DNA of 64,000 bases from Paractinoplanes atraurantiacus (lineage in GTDB: Bacteria > Actinomycetota > Actinomycetes > Mycobacteriales > Micromonosporaceae), in NCBI RefSeq assembly GCF_900215205.1, contig NZ_OBDY01000004.1, positions 44,348-108,347 of the forward strand, given 5' to 3'. Both the position numbers and the translations under genes were made by a program. Below are positions 43,333 through 50,622 of this stretch, piece by piece; the stretch's first letter is position 1; every line of letters begins with the position of its first letter. The notes below the pieces were generated by a model. The model saw nothing but the letters and a program-made list of their open reading frames with translations. It was not told the origin of the DNA and searched no databases.

Positions 43333-43358
43333 ACGGCCATCGTATGCGAAATGCATAC
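43318..43358. promoter_or_regulatory. Twin palindromic operator of the SnoaL/MarR divergent pair
   Basis: Two 17-bp palindromes, GTATGC-N5-GCATAC, lie at 43318-43334 and 43342-43358, centred 24 bp apart. Site 2 ends 15 bp before the MarR gene start and site 1 covers the likely start codon of the SnoaL-like gene. Two identical perfect arms make chance unlikely. The MarR protein is the obvious ligand, repressing both genes. Confidence 0.8.
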
Positions 43359-43372
43359 AGCGGAGGGTGCTT

Positions 43373-43801
43373 GTGAGGGGTCAGGCGTTGTTCGCGTTCG
43401 TCCGCTTCTGGTCACGGCGCTGGACGGGCGCCGAGACGCAACGCGGCCGCGATGTGATGGTTGTCGAGGCCGTTCATGCCCTGAGCGGACGCAGCCGGCC
43501 CACCTCCATCAACGATGTGGCGCGCGAGCTGGGCCTCGATCAGTCCGGCGTGAGCCGGATGGTGACCCGCGCGGAACAGCAGGGCTTCGTCGTCCGGCGT
43601 GCGGCGGGCCGGATCGGCGCGGCATCCGTGATCACGAACACCGACGCCGGTGAGGAACTGCTCCGGCAGGCACACGCGTGGCAGGACGAGGTGCTGCGGG
43701 CGTTGACCGCCGACTGGCCGGCCGAGGACGTCGAGAGCCTCATGACGCTCATGGAACGTCTGGTGCGGGCGCAGTCAGGGGAGGCCGGCCAGACGCAGTA
43801 A
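43373..43801 (+). CDS. MarR-family transcriptional regulator
   Basis: A 142-residue winged-helix protein: VMVVEAVHALSGRSRPTSIN leads into DVARELGLDQSGVSRMVTRA (recognition helix), then a wing (VVRRAAGRIGAASVI) and a dimerisation helix (WPAEDVESLMTLMERLVRA). I choose the GTG at 43373 with GGAGG seven bases ahead; the GTG at 43367 overlaps that signal. It is divergent from the SnoaL-like gene across a twin operator that it probably binds. Its 3' end overlaps the convergent azlD gene by 27 bp. Confidence 0.87.
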   Translation: MRGQALFAFVRFWSRRWTGAETQRGRDVMVVEAVHALSGRSRPTSINDVARELGLDQSGVSRMVTRAEQQGFVVRRAAGRIGAASVITNTDAGEELLRQAHAWQDEVLRALTADWPAEDVESLMTLMERLVRAQSGEAGQTQ

Positions 43802-44083
43802 GGCGGCGGACCCGGCGGCGGCCACGACGACCACGACGAAGGGGGCTCGGCGCCACGCCAGGAGGGCGCCGACGGCTACGCTTGCGGGGCGGGCCAGGCC
43901 GGCGAAATCGCTTCCGGCCATGATCGTGGAGGTGGCGGCCAGGGCCGCCAGCAGGGCCGCGGCCGACATGGGTAACAGGCGCTGGACGGTGCCGGAGAGG
44001 TGAAGGCGTTCCCGGAGCAGGACGCCGCCCAGGCGCATGGTGTAGGTGCCCACGCCCAGGATGACGACGGCGGCGATCAGCAT
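43775..44083 (-). CDS. azlD: AzlD-family branched-chain amino acid exporter subunit
   Basis: A 102-residue protein with about four helices: LIAAVVILGVGTYTMRLGG, TVQRLLPMSAAALLAALAA, PASVAVGALLAWRRAPFVVV and VVAAAGSAALLRLAG. It has the family's GTYTMRLGG and LLPMSAAALLAAL motifs. With AzlC it forms a two-component exporter for branched-chain amino acids or analogues such as azaleucine. It overlaps the azlC end by seven bases and the MarR gene's 3' end by 27 bp. Confidence 0.87.
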   Translation of the reverse strand: MLIAAVVILGVGTYTMRLGGVLLRERLHLSGTVQRLLPMSAAALLAALAATSTIMAGSDFAGLARPASVAVGALLAWRRAPFVVVVVAAAGSAALLRLAGLP

Positions 44084-44769
44084 CGGAGCTCCTCCGCGGG
44101 TTCAGCTGGGCGGGTGGGGCGGCGCAGCAAGGTGAGCAGGCCCAGCAACGCGCACAGGATGGGCAGGCCGGCCGGGAGCACGGGGGTCAGGGCCACGGCG
44201 ATCACGGCGCCGGTCAGGGCGACCAGGCGGGTCGGCCGGTCTTTCAAGGACGGCAGGATCAGGGCTATCAGGGCGGCCGGGAAGGCGGCGTCGAGGCCCA
44301 GGGCGTCGGTGTCGGAGACGGCGCCGCCCAGGAGGACACCCAGGGCCGTGCCGATGTTCCACGAGGTGAAGAGCGTTATGCCGATCAGCCAGTAGGTGTG
44401 GCGGCGGCGGGCCGGGTCCTTCTCGGCCAGGGTGAAGGCGACCACCTCGTCGGTCATCACGTGGCTGCCGATCAGGCGGTCCCGCCGGCGGGTGCCCATG
44501 GCCGTGCCGATCGCCATGCCGAACGGCAGGTGGCGAGCGTTCAGGAGCAGGCCGGCCAGGACGGCGGCCAGCGGGTTTCCGGCCGCGAACAGGCCCACGG
44601 CCAGGAACTGGGACCCGCCGGCGAAGACCACTGTCGACATGGCGAAGGGAAGCCAGGTGGGCAGTCCGTAGGCGATGGTGATGGCGCCGAAGGAAGCCCC
44701 GACGGCGATCATGGCGGCGCCGATGGCGGCGGCGTCCCGGAGCAGCGTCGTTCGCTGTAACGTACGCAT
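44077..44769 (-). CDS. azlC: AzlC-family branched-chain amino acid exporter
   Basis: A 230-residue membrane protein with about six to seven helices. Family motifs are GASFGAITIAYGLPTWLPFA, VFAGGSQFLAVGLFAAGNPL, LLLNARHLPFGMAIG, SHVMTDEVVAFTLAE and WLIGITLFTSWNIGTALGVL. It exports branched-chain amino acids with AzlD. It is divergent from the XRE-cupin regulator at 44836, whose operator at 44798-44815 lies in the 66-bp gap between them, so it is probably controlled by that regulator. Confidence 0.9.
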   Translation of the reverse strand: MRTLQRTTLLRDAAAIGAAMIAVGASFGAITIAYGLPTWLPFAMSTVVFAGGSQFLAVGLFAAGNPLAAVLAGLLLNARHLPFGMAIGTAMGTRRRDRLIGSHVMTDEVVAFTLAEKDPARRRHTYWLIGITLFTSWNIGTALGVLLGGAVSDTDALGLDAAFPAALIALILPSLKDRPTRLVALTGAVIAVALTPVLPAGLPILCALLGLLTLLRRPTRPAEPAEELRC

Positions 44770-44797
44770 GGTTCAAAATAGTGAACGATGGCGGTTG

Positions 44798-44815
44798 CGT
44801 TCGTCAAACCGAACG
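44798..44815. promoter_or_regulatory. Palindromic operator between azlC and the XRE-cupin regulator gene
   Basis: CGTTCG (44798-44803) and CGAACG (44810-44815) form a perfect inverted repeat around TCAAAC. A further GTGAACGA at 44781-44788 resembles a half-site. It is the only clear palindrome in the 66-bp divergent spacer and is a likely target of the XRE-cupin protein. Confidence 0.6.
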
Positions 44816-44835
44816 ATTCGATCGATGGAGCGAAC

Positions 44836-45390
44836 ATGCACGAATCGGCGCCGCCGCTCGCGACCATCGCGGCCGCTCTGCGGCGGGAGCGGGAGCGGGC
44901 GGGGATCTCGCTGGCGGAGCTGGCCCGGCGGGCGGGGCTGGCCAAGTCGACGCTGTCGCAGCTCGAGGCGGGGACGGGGAACCCGAGCATCGAGACGTTG
45001 TGGTCGCTCGGGGTGGCGCTGGGCGTGCCGTTCAGCCGCCTGGTCGAGCCGCCGCCGGCGCGGGTGCGGGTGATCAGGGCCGGCGAGGGACCCCGGGTGC
45101 AGTCGGACCGGGCCGATTTCGTGGCCACGCTGCTGGCCGCGGGGTCGGCGCACGCCCGGCGCGACCTCTACGTCATGGAGCTGGAGCCGGGTGAGCCGCG
45201 AGAAGCCGCCGCGCACATTCCGGACAGCGTCGAGCATCTGGTGGTCGCGGCCGGCCGGATCCTCGCGGGGCCGGCCGGCGAGCAGGTGGAGCTGGGGCCC
45301 GGGGACTACGTGTCATTCCCGGGCGACGTGCCGCACTACTACGAGGCGCTGGAGCCGGCCTGGGCCGTGCTCGTCATGGAGCATCGCTAG
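44836..45390 (+). CDS. XRE-family regulator with cupin sensor domain
   Basis: A 184-residue protein. The N-terminal HTH is IAAALRRERERAGISLAELA then RRAGLAKSTLSQLEAGTGNP. The C-terminal cupin (about 75-182) includes DLYVMELEPGEPREAAAHIP, EHLVVAAGRILAGP and LGPGDYVSFPGDVPHYYEAL. This architecture is typical of local regulators of amino acid or small-molecule exporters, here the divergent azlCD. I start at ATG 44836, with GGAG five bases ahead; an upstream start at 44788 would place coding sequence over the operator. Its stop is shared with the VOC gene in CTAG (45387-45390). Confidence 0.9.
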   Translation: MHESAPPLATIAAALRRERERAGISLAELARRAGLAKSTLSQLEAGTGNPSIETLWSLGVALGVPFSRLVEPPPARVRVIRAGEGPRVQSDRADFVATLLAAGSAHARRDLYVMELEPGEPREAAAHIPDSVEHLVVAAGRILAGPAGEQVELGPGDYVSFPGDVPHYYEALEPAWAVLVMEHR

Positions 45391-45794
45391 GCGCGGCTGG
45401 AGATCTGCTGCACGGCCCAGCCGTTGCCGTCGGGGTCGCTGAAGAAGACGAAGCCGACGTTGTCCAGCGGGTCCGGCACGGGGTTCGGGTTCTGCCCGAG
45501 GGTCTGCACCTCGGTGCACTCGACGCCGCGCTCGACCAGCTCGGCGTGGGCCTTGCGGATGTCGGGGACGACCAGCTGAAGGCCTTTCAGCGAACCGGGC
45601 GGCATCTCGGGCACGGCGCCCTTGCCTATCACGACCGAGCAGCCGGAGCCGGGCGGGGTCAGCTGGATGATGCGGACGTCCGCGCCGAAGCGGGTGTCGT
45701 GGTCGACGGTGAAGCCGAGGCGGTCGGCGTAGAACTCCTTCGCGCGGTCCAGGTCGGTGACCGGGACGACGACGACTTCCAGGGTCCAGTTCAC
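45387..45794 (-). CDS. VOC/glyoxalase-bleomycin resistance family protein
   Basis: A 135-residue protein with two beta-alpha-beta-beta-beta modules: LEVVVVPVTDLDRAKEFYAD, RLGFTVDHDTRFGADVRIIQ, GLQLVVPDIRKAHAELVERG and FVFFSDPDGNGWAVQQI. Such proteins bind metals and small molecules; this one may be a lyase, dioxygenase or binding protein. The start is the GTG at 45792-45794, with GGAGG ahead, overlapping the AHSA1 stop (GTGA). It is the last gene of the ArsR-AHSA1-VOC operon. The longer open frame upstream is a shadow. Confidence 0.87.
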   Translation of the reverse strand: MNWTLEVVVVPVTDLDRAKEFYADRLGFTVDHDTRFGADVRIIQLTPPGSGCSVVIGKGAVPEMPPGSLKGLQLVVPDIRKAHAELVERGVECTEVQTLGQNPNPVPDPLDNVGFVFFSDPDGNGWAVQQISSRA

Positions 45795-46264
45795 GATGTT
45801 CCTCCAGTGAGCAGTGCGTCGAGTCGTTCGAATCCTTCGCCGATGCCGCGGGCCATGGGGTAGGAAAGCGCACGTTCCCGGCCGGCGGGGGTGGCGTAGC
45901 GGACGATGGTGGTCAGCACGGTTCCGGCGCCCTCGGCGCGGAACTCGTGGCTGATCAGGGTGTCGCCGGGATAGGACTGGTCGTCGAAGCGTTCGGTGTG
46001 CAGCAGCCGGTGCGGTGGGTCGACGACGCGGTAGGTGCCGCGCTGGGTCATCCGGTTGCCGGCCGGGCCCTCGCTGACGAAGCGATAGGCGCCGCCCACC
46101 CGCAGGTCGATCTCGCATTCGACGAGATTCCAGCCCCGGGCGCCGTACCAGCGGGTCAGCAGGGCGGGCTGGGTCCAGGCGGCGAAGACCCGGGCCGGTG
46201 CCGCCGCGAAGGCGCGGGTCAGCACGATGTCGCGGTCGCCGGGCGCCGAGACGTCGAGGGTCAC
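45791..46264 (-). CDS. AHSA1/SRPBCC-domain protein
   Basis: A 157-residue Aha1-like SRPBCC protein: IVLTRAFAAAPARVFAAWTQ, ALLTRWYGARGWNLVECEID, VGGAYRFVSEGPAGN, DTLISHEFRAEGAGTVLTT. These sit behind ArsR regulators in many actinobacteria and proteobacteria and probably bind hydrophobic ligands. GTG 46262-46264 overlaps the ArsR stop, and its own stop overlaps the VOC start, so all three genes are translationally coupled. The ligand is unknown. Confidence 0.88.
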   Translation of the reverse strand: MTLDVSAPGDRDIVLTRAFAAAPARVFAAWTQPALLTRWYGARGWNLVECEIDLRVGGAYRFVSEGPAGNRMTQRGTYRVVDPPHRLLHTERFDDQSYPGDTLISHEFRAEGAGTVLTTIVRYATPAGRERALSYPMARGIGEGFERLDALLTGGTS

Positions 46265-46587
46265 GGCTCCTCCTCACCGGAGGCCAGCACCTCGTCGAGT
46301 CGCTGGAAGGACTCCTCCCAGTACGACCGGTAGTCCTGCAACCAGTCGACAGCGGTGCGCAGCGGTCGCGCCTCCAGGCGGCAGGGGGCACGCCGGTTGC
46401 CCGGCTCCCGCGAGATCAGGCCGGCCCGTTCGAGGACCTTGAGGTGCTTGGTGATCGCCGGCTGGGTCATGGCGAACGGCTCGGCGAGCTGGGTGACGGT
46501 CGCGGAACCTTGGGCGAGGCGGGCCAGGATGGCACGCCGCGTGGGGTCGGCCAGCGCGGCGAAGGTGACGTCCAGATCAGTGTTCAT
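46261..46587 (-). CDS. ArsR-family transcriptional regulator
   Basis: A 108-residue winged-helix repressor: MNTDLDVTFAALADPTRRAI, LARLAQGSATVTQLAEPFAM, TQPAITKHLKVLERAGLI (recognition helix), then SREPGNRRAPCRLEARPLR. It lacks the metal-binding ELCVCD motif of ArsR proper, so it is one of the ligand- or autoregulated types that pair with AHSA1 genes. I choose the ATG at 46585-46587. The imperfect palindrome ATAACCGATTGGTAAT overlapping this start is a candidate autoregulatory site. It heads the ArsR-AHSA1-VOC operon. Confidence 0.88.
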   Translation of the reverse strand: MNTDLDVTFAALADPTRRAILARLAQGSATVTQLAEPFAMTQPAITKHLKVLERAGLISREPGNRRAPCRLEARPLRTAVDWLQDYRSYWEESFQRLDEVLASGEEEP

Positions 46588-46623
46588 AACCGATTGGTAA
46601 TCTACGACGCGCCCCACCCCGCG

Positions 46624-47871
46624 TCAAGCGGGCACGCCTCCGCGCCAGATCGAGATCGGGCCCACGGTCATCGTGCGGGCGGAGAAGGCCGGCGTCGCGT
46701 CGCCCGCGACGGCCACGTTGAGCAGCATGAACTGCGGCTTGGCGAACGGCCAGGTGCGGCCGGAGGCGGTGACGTCGGAAGCCCACAGGACCATGGTCGG
46801 CTTGCGGTCGACGAAGAAACGCACGGTCTTCGCGTCGAAGTAGACGCCGAAGCGGTGGCTGCCCGCGTCCAACGGCACACCCAGATCGGTGGTGCCTTCG
46901 CTCCAGTCGTACGACCGGCCCGCGAGGTGCACGGCCGACTTGGCCCGGGTGGGCTCGCTGCCCGTGCCCTCGAAGACGTCGAGCTCGCCGCAGGCCGGCC
47001 AGCCGACGGCCGGCATGTTCGCCCCGAGCAGCCAGAACGCCGGCCACACGGCCTCGCCGGTGGGCGCGGTGATCGATGCTTCGACGTACGAGCCGGGCGC
47101 GACCGTCACCTTGCCCTCGGTGGTCAGCCGCGCGCTCGTGTAACCGCCGTCGCCGGTCCGCAAAGCTGTGATCTTCAACTTCCCCGAACCGTCGACCTGC
47201 GCGTTCGCCGTACTGCTGGTGTAGACCTGCCGTTCGCCGTTCCCCCAGCCGCCGCCACCGGTCTGCCGGTTCCAGACCGTCGCGTCGGGCGCGGTGCCTT
47301 CGGCGCCGGAGAATCCGATGGTCCGGGTCGGTGCGCTTCGCACGCTTCTTGGGGTGTACGCCGTGACGGCCCGCACCGAAGCATCGGCGATCTGCACCGT
47401 GAACGCGCCCGAGGCCGGCAGCGCGAAATACAGACCGGTGTCGGCGGCACCAGGCGCCGTGGCCATGAAGGTGCGCGTGATCCGCTGCCACCCGGCGTTC
47501 GCCGGGCTCACGTACTCCGAGACCGTGGACGGCCGATGCTGCCACGCCCCGTTGGCGAGCAGCATCCCGTACCGCCGGCCCGCCCCGCCGAGATCACGCA
47601 GGTAGGCCGTCATCCGATAGGTGCGGCCGACCTCGAACGTCATGCCCTTGACCGTGCTCAACGCGTACACCCAAGAACCGGAACCACCCGGACTCCGCAC
47701 CTCGACCGCGGTCTTCGCGGGCCCGCCCTTCAGGGCGGTGACCTGCCGCAGCGTGACCGAACCGCTCTGCGAGGCCACCGACCAGCCGGAAAGATCGGAG
47801 GGCGCCGCGGACGCCGGCACGGGCGCCGCCAACAGCAGAGCCGCGGCGGTGGCGGCGATCAACGACCTCAT
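46624..47871 (-). CDS. Secreted glycoside hydrolase family 16 protein with N-terminal carbohydrate-binding-like domain
   Basis: A 415-residue secreted enzyme. The signal peptide is MRSLIAATAAALLLAAPVPA with SA-A cleavage near 22. A beta-sandwich CBM4_9-like domain spans about 25-168 (LSGWSVASQSGSVTLRQVTA, WQRITRTFMATAPGAADTGL). The GH16 domain spans about 185-412 with WPAFWLLG and the catalytic ExDxxE as ELDVFE (E296, D298, E301). It probably hydrolyses a beta-glucan such as laminarin. It is monocistronic, between the ArsR operon and the ABC-2 operon. The exact specificity cannot be decided. Confidence 0.87.
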   Translation of the reverse strand: MRSLIAATAAALLLAAPVPASAAPSDLSGWSVASQSGSVTLRQVTALKGGPAKTAVEVRSPGGSGSWVYALSTVKGMTFEVGRTYRMTAYLRDLGGAGRRYGMLLANGAWQHRPSTVSEYVSPANAGWQRITRTFMATAPGAADTGLYFALPASGAFTVQIADASVRAVTAYTPRSVRSAPTRTIGFSGAEGTAPDATVWNRQTGGGGWGNGERQVYTSSTANAQVDGSGKLKITALRTGDGGYTSARLTTEGKVTVAPGSYVEASITAPTGEAVWPAFWLLGANMPAVGWPACGELDVFEGTGSEPTRAKSAVHLAGRSYDWSEGTTDLGVPLDAGSHRFGVYFDAKTVRFFVDRKPTMVLWASDVTASGRTWPFAKPQFMLLNVAVAGDATPAFSARTMTVGPISIWRGGVPA

Positions 47872-47904
47872 GGTGAGACGTGATCGGCCGCGCGCCGCCG
47901 ATCA

Positions 47905-48858
47905 TTAGCGCGGCGCGGTGTAGAGCTTGGCCACGACGTCCTCGATGTCGGGCTCGACCACCGAGAGATCGCGCACCGCGGCCGCGCCGACCAGACCGGC
48001 CACCGCGGCGCCGGCGGCGATCGTGTCCAGGGTGAAGGTCACCCGGTGCCCGTCCGCCTCGGTGCCGGTCATGGTCGCCCCGGGGAGCGTGAAGCCCGGC
48101 GGCAGCGGCGTGTCCAGGTCGACCACCAGGCGCCGCCGGGAGCCGTACCGCGCGTGGAGCTCCTCGATCGTGCCGTCGTGCACGACGCGGCCGTGGTCGA
48201 TCACCACCAGGCGGCGGCACAACCGTTCGATGTCGGCCAGATCGTGGGTGGTAAGCACCAGCGTCACGTCACCGCCGCGGCCGAGCTCGCCCAGGAACGA
48301 GCGGACCGCCTGCTTGCTGACCACGTCGAGGCCGATCGTCGGCTCGTCCAGGAAGAGCACCTCGGGGCCGTGCAGCAGGGCGGCGGTGAGCTCGCCGCGC
48401 ATGCGCTGGCCGAGCGAGAGCTGCCGGACGGGAGTGTCCATGAACTCGTCGAGGTCGAGCAGCTCGCGGCACCGTTTCAGCCGCTCGCGATGGGCCGCCG
48501 GGTCGACCCGGTAGATGTGCCTGAGCAGCCGGAACGACTCACCGAGGGGCAGGTCCCACCAGAGCTGCGAGCGCTGGCCGAAGACGACGCCGATGCGAAG
48601 GGCCAACTTCGTTCTCTGGGGTACGGGCTCGAGCCCGCACACCCGCACGTCGCCACTGCTCGGGCTCAGCACGCCGGTGAGCATCTTCAGCGTCGTCGAC
48701 TTGCCGGCGCCGTTCGGGCCGATGTACCCGACCATCTCGCCCCGCTCGATGGCCAGGCTCACCCCGTCGACCGCGCTGACCGTGCGCTTCTCGCGTCTCA
48801 GGCGGCCGGCCTTCACGCGTACGACGAAATCTTTTCGCAGGTCCCGCATGTCAATCAT
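47905..48858 (-). CDS. ABC transporter ATP-binding protein (ABC-2 type)
   Basis: A 317-residue ATPase: Walker A GYIGPNGAGKSTTLKMLTGV, Q-loop VVFGQRSQLWWDLP, signature LSLGQRMRGELTAALLHGP, Walker B VLFLDEPTIGLDVVSKQ and H-loop LTTHDLADIE. The FGQRSQLWWDLP segment is typical of ATPases paired with two DUF990-like permeases. The start ATG 48856-48858 overlaps the permease stop (ATGA). It energises the exporter formed with the two upstream genes. The cargo is unknown. Confidence 0.9.
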   Translation of the reverse strand: MIDMRDLRKDFVVRVKAGRLRREKRTVSAVDGVSLAIERGEMVGYIGPNGAGKSTTLKMLTGVLSPSSGDVRVCGLEPVPQRTKLALRIGVVFGQRSQLWWDLPLGESFRLLRHIYRVDPAAHRERLKRCRELLDLDEFMDTPVRQLSLGQRMRGELTAALLHGPEVLFLDEPTIGLDVVSKQAVRSFLGELGRGGDVTLVLTTHDLADIERLCRRLVVIDHGRVVHDGTIEELHARYGSRRRLVVDLDTPLPPGFTLPGATMTGTEADGHRVTFTLDTIAAGAAVAGLVGAAAVRDLSVVEPDIEDVVAKLYTAPR

Positions 48859-49649
48859 GAGCCGGTGCTCCGGTAGCGACGGACGCCGGTGCGCCACACC
48901 AGCCCGGCGATCGCCGCCGCGGCCAGCGCGACCAGCGGCGCGGTGTAGCCCGCCCAGGCCGGCAGGCCCAGCGGATCGGGACGGCCCAGGATCACCAGGG
49001 CCGGTTGGTAGGCGACGAAGGCGAAGCCCAGGGTGTACGCGAAGACGGTCCGGAACCAGCCGTCGTAGACGGTGATCGGGTACGACGCGAAGTCGCGGCC
49101 GCCGTAGGTGAAGCCGTTGCCGACCTCGCCCGACTCGACCCACCAGAACGAGAAGCTGCCGGCGATCACGAAGAGCGATCCGAAGAAGACGCCGGCCGTG
49201 ACGGGGGAGATCACCAGCAGCAGGACCCGGGCCGGTGTCCAGTCGATGTCGTTCATGGCGACCGCGGCCACCAGCACGGAGATGCCGACGAACAGGCGCA
49301 TCAATTTGCGGATGGGCAGGTCCATGCAGATCAGCTGCGGCAGCACACCGAGCGGGCGGACCAGGACGGCGTCGAGGGTGCCCGTACGGACGTACCTCTT
49401 CAAATCGTCGATGTTGCCGACCGTCATGTCGGCCAGGACGAAGCCGGCGCTCGTGATGCCGGTCATCATGAGCGCCTCGGCCAGGGAGAACTCGCCGATC
49501 GTGGTGGCCGCCCCGAACAGCACGAAGACGGTGGCGACGTCGATGACCGTGCCGGCCGCGTTGGTGATCAGCTCCATGGCGAAGCTGGCCCGGTAGCTGG
49601 CCATCGAGCGCAGCTTGGCGCCGAGCAGAACCACATAGGGGTTAGCCAC
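48855..49649 (-). CDS. ABC-2 type permease (DUF990-like), second subunit
   Basis: A 264-residue membrane protein with six hydrophobic helices, starting YVVLLGAKLRSMASYRASFA, typical of this permease group. VRTGTLDAVLVRPLGVLPQL is the conserved cytoplasmic loop with LVRP. A GTG start at 49647-49649 lies inside the 3' end of the first permease gene (8-bp overlap). The pair plus the ATPase make a heterodimeric exporter. Confidence 0.87.
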   Translation of the reverse strand: MANPYVVLLGAKLRSMASYRASFAMELITNAAGTVIDVATVFVLFGAATTIGEFSLAEALMMTGITSAGFVLADMTVGNIDDLKRYVRTGTLDAVLVRPLGVLPQLICMDLPIRKLMRLFVGISVLVAAVAMNDIDWTPARVLLLVISPVTAGVFFGSLFVIAGSFSFWWVESGEVGNGFTYGGRDFASYPITVYDGWFRTVFAYTLGFAFVAYQPALVILGRPDPLGLPAWAGYTAPLVALAAAAIAGLVWRTGVRRYRSTGS

Positions 49650-50502
49650 CCTGGATCATCAACTTCCGCTCAGCGCGCCTTTGTACGATTTGCGCTGCCT
49701 TGAGGATGATCATGGCCCAAATCGCCTGCAAGACGACCAGACCCGCCTGCACTGCCGGGCCGTCCCGCTCGACCAGCACATCCAAGGGCGTCTGCAGCAG
49801 GCCGGGCAGCGGAGTGGACACCCAAAGGGTGACCGTGAGCCAGTCCGGAAGCAGGCGCAGCGGGAAGTAGAGGCCGGCCAGCACGCCGCTGGCCAAGGTC
49901 CAGAACCCCAGAGGACCGCGGGCGTCATGCAGCCAGTACGCGGTGGCGTTGACCAGATAGCGGCACCCGAAACAGCCGACCACCGCGAAGACGATCGAGA
50001 GCGCGAACAGGGGCACGGTCTGCCAGCGCTCCGGCTCACGGAGACCGAAGAAGACCGCCCCCGCGACCACCGGCGGGACGAACCGGGTCAGGAGGCCGTG
50101 CAGGCCACGGCCCAGATCGGCGGCCAGATAGGCGGTCACCGGCGGGATCGGTCGTAACAAGTCGGCCGCGACATCACCCGTACGGATCCGGTCGGAAAGG
50201 TCGGTCCATCCCCAGATGCCCACCACGGCGAGTAACCCCTGGCCCACCCAGACGAACGTGGCGAGCTGCTCGGTGTCATAACCGCCGGGCCGGCCGCCCG
50301 GTGCGCCGGCCGCGACGGCCAGGAGCACGTAGCAGCGGAGAAAGCCAAAGACTATGTTGGTGAACGCTCCGGCGGCGGTGGCCTGGCGATAGGTCGCGTA
50401 CCGCCGGAAACCGGACCAGACCAGTGCACCGAACGTAGCGATGGAGGCCCTCGACCCCGAGCCGGGAGAGATCGTCAGCACCCTGGCGTCAGTCCCGCTC
50501 AC
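49642..50502 (-). CDS. ABC-2 type permease, first subunit
   Basis: A 286-residue membrane protein with six helices. It has ALVWSGFRRYATYRQATAAG, TFVWVGQGLLAVVGIWGWTD, the loop DRIRTGDVAADLLRPIPPVT (LLRP motif) and RYLVNATAYWLHDARGPLGF. It heads the three-gene exporter operon. GTG 50500-50502 has GGAGG eight bases ahead. It is divergent from the giant WG-repeat gene with 120 bp between them, so the two may share control. Confidence 0.87.
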   Translation of the reverse strand: MSGTDARVLTISPGSGSRASIATFGALVWSGFRRYATYRQATAAGAFTNIVFGFLRCYVLLAVAAGAPGGRPGGYDTEQLATFVWVGQGLLAVVGIWGWTDLSDRIRTGDVAADLLRPIPPVTAYLAADLGRGLHGLLTRFVPPVVAGAVFFGLREPERWQTVPLFALSIVFAVVGCFGCRYLVNATAYWLHDARGPLGFWTLASGVLAGLYFPLRLLPDWLTVTLWVSTPLPGLLQTPLDVLVERDGPAVQAGLVVLQAIWAMIILKAAQIVQRRAERKLMIQGG

Positions 50503-50622
50503 GCCGTTAACCTCCTAGTGCCCTTTTTCCTTTTCGAAGGCCGGGCGACCTTACCCGGAACCCCGGACGGCTGCCTCAGAATTACGACCAGAAGTGGATC
50601 TCGCCGTGACGGAGCGTCGCCA

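Noticed and set aside
41087..50502. Considered whether the regulator-rich stretch is a genomic island or biosynthetic cluster
   Set aside because: There is no integrase, tRNA, direct-repeat border, drop in GC or biosynthetic core enzyme. It looks like ordinary actinobacterial accessory genes.
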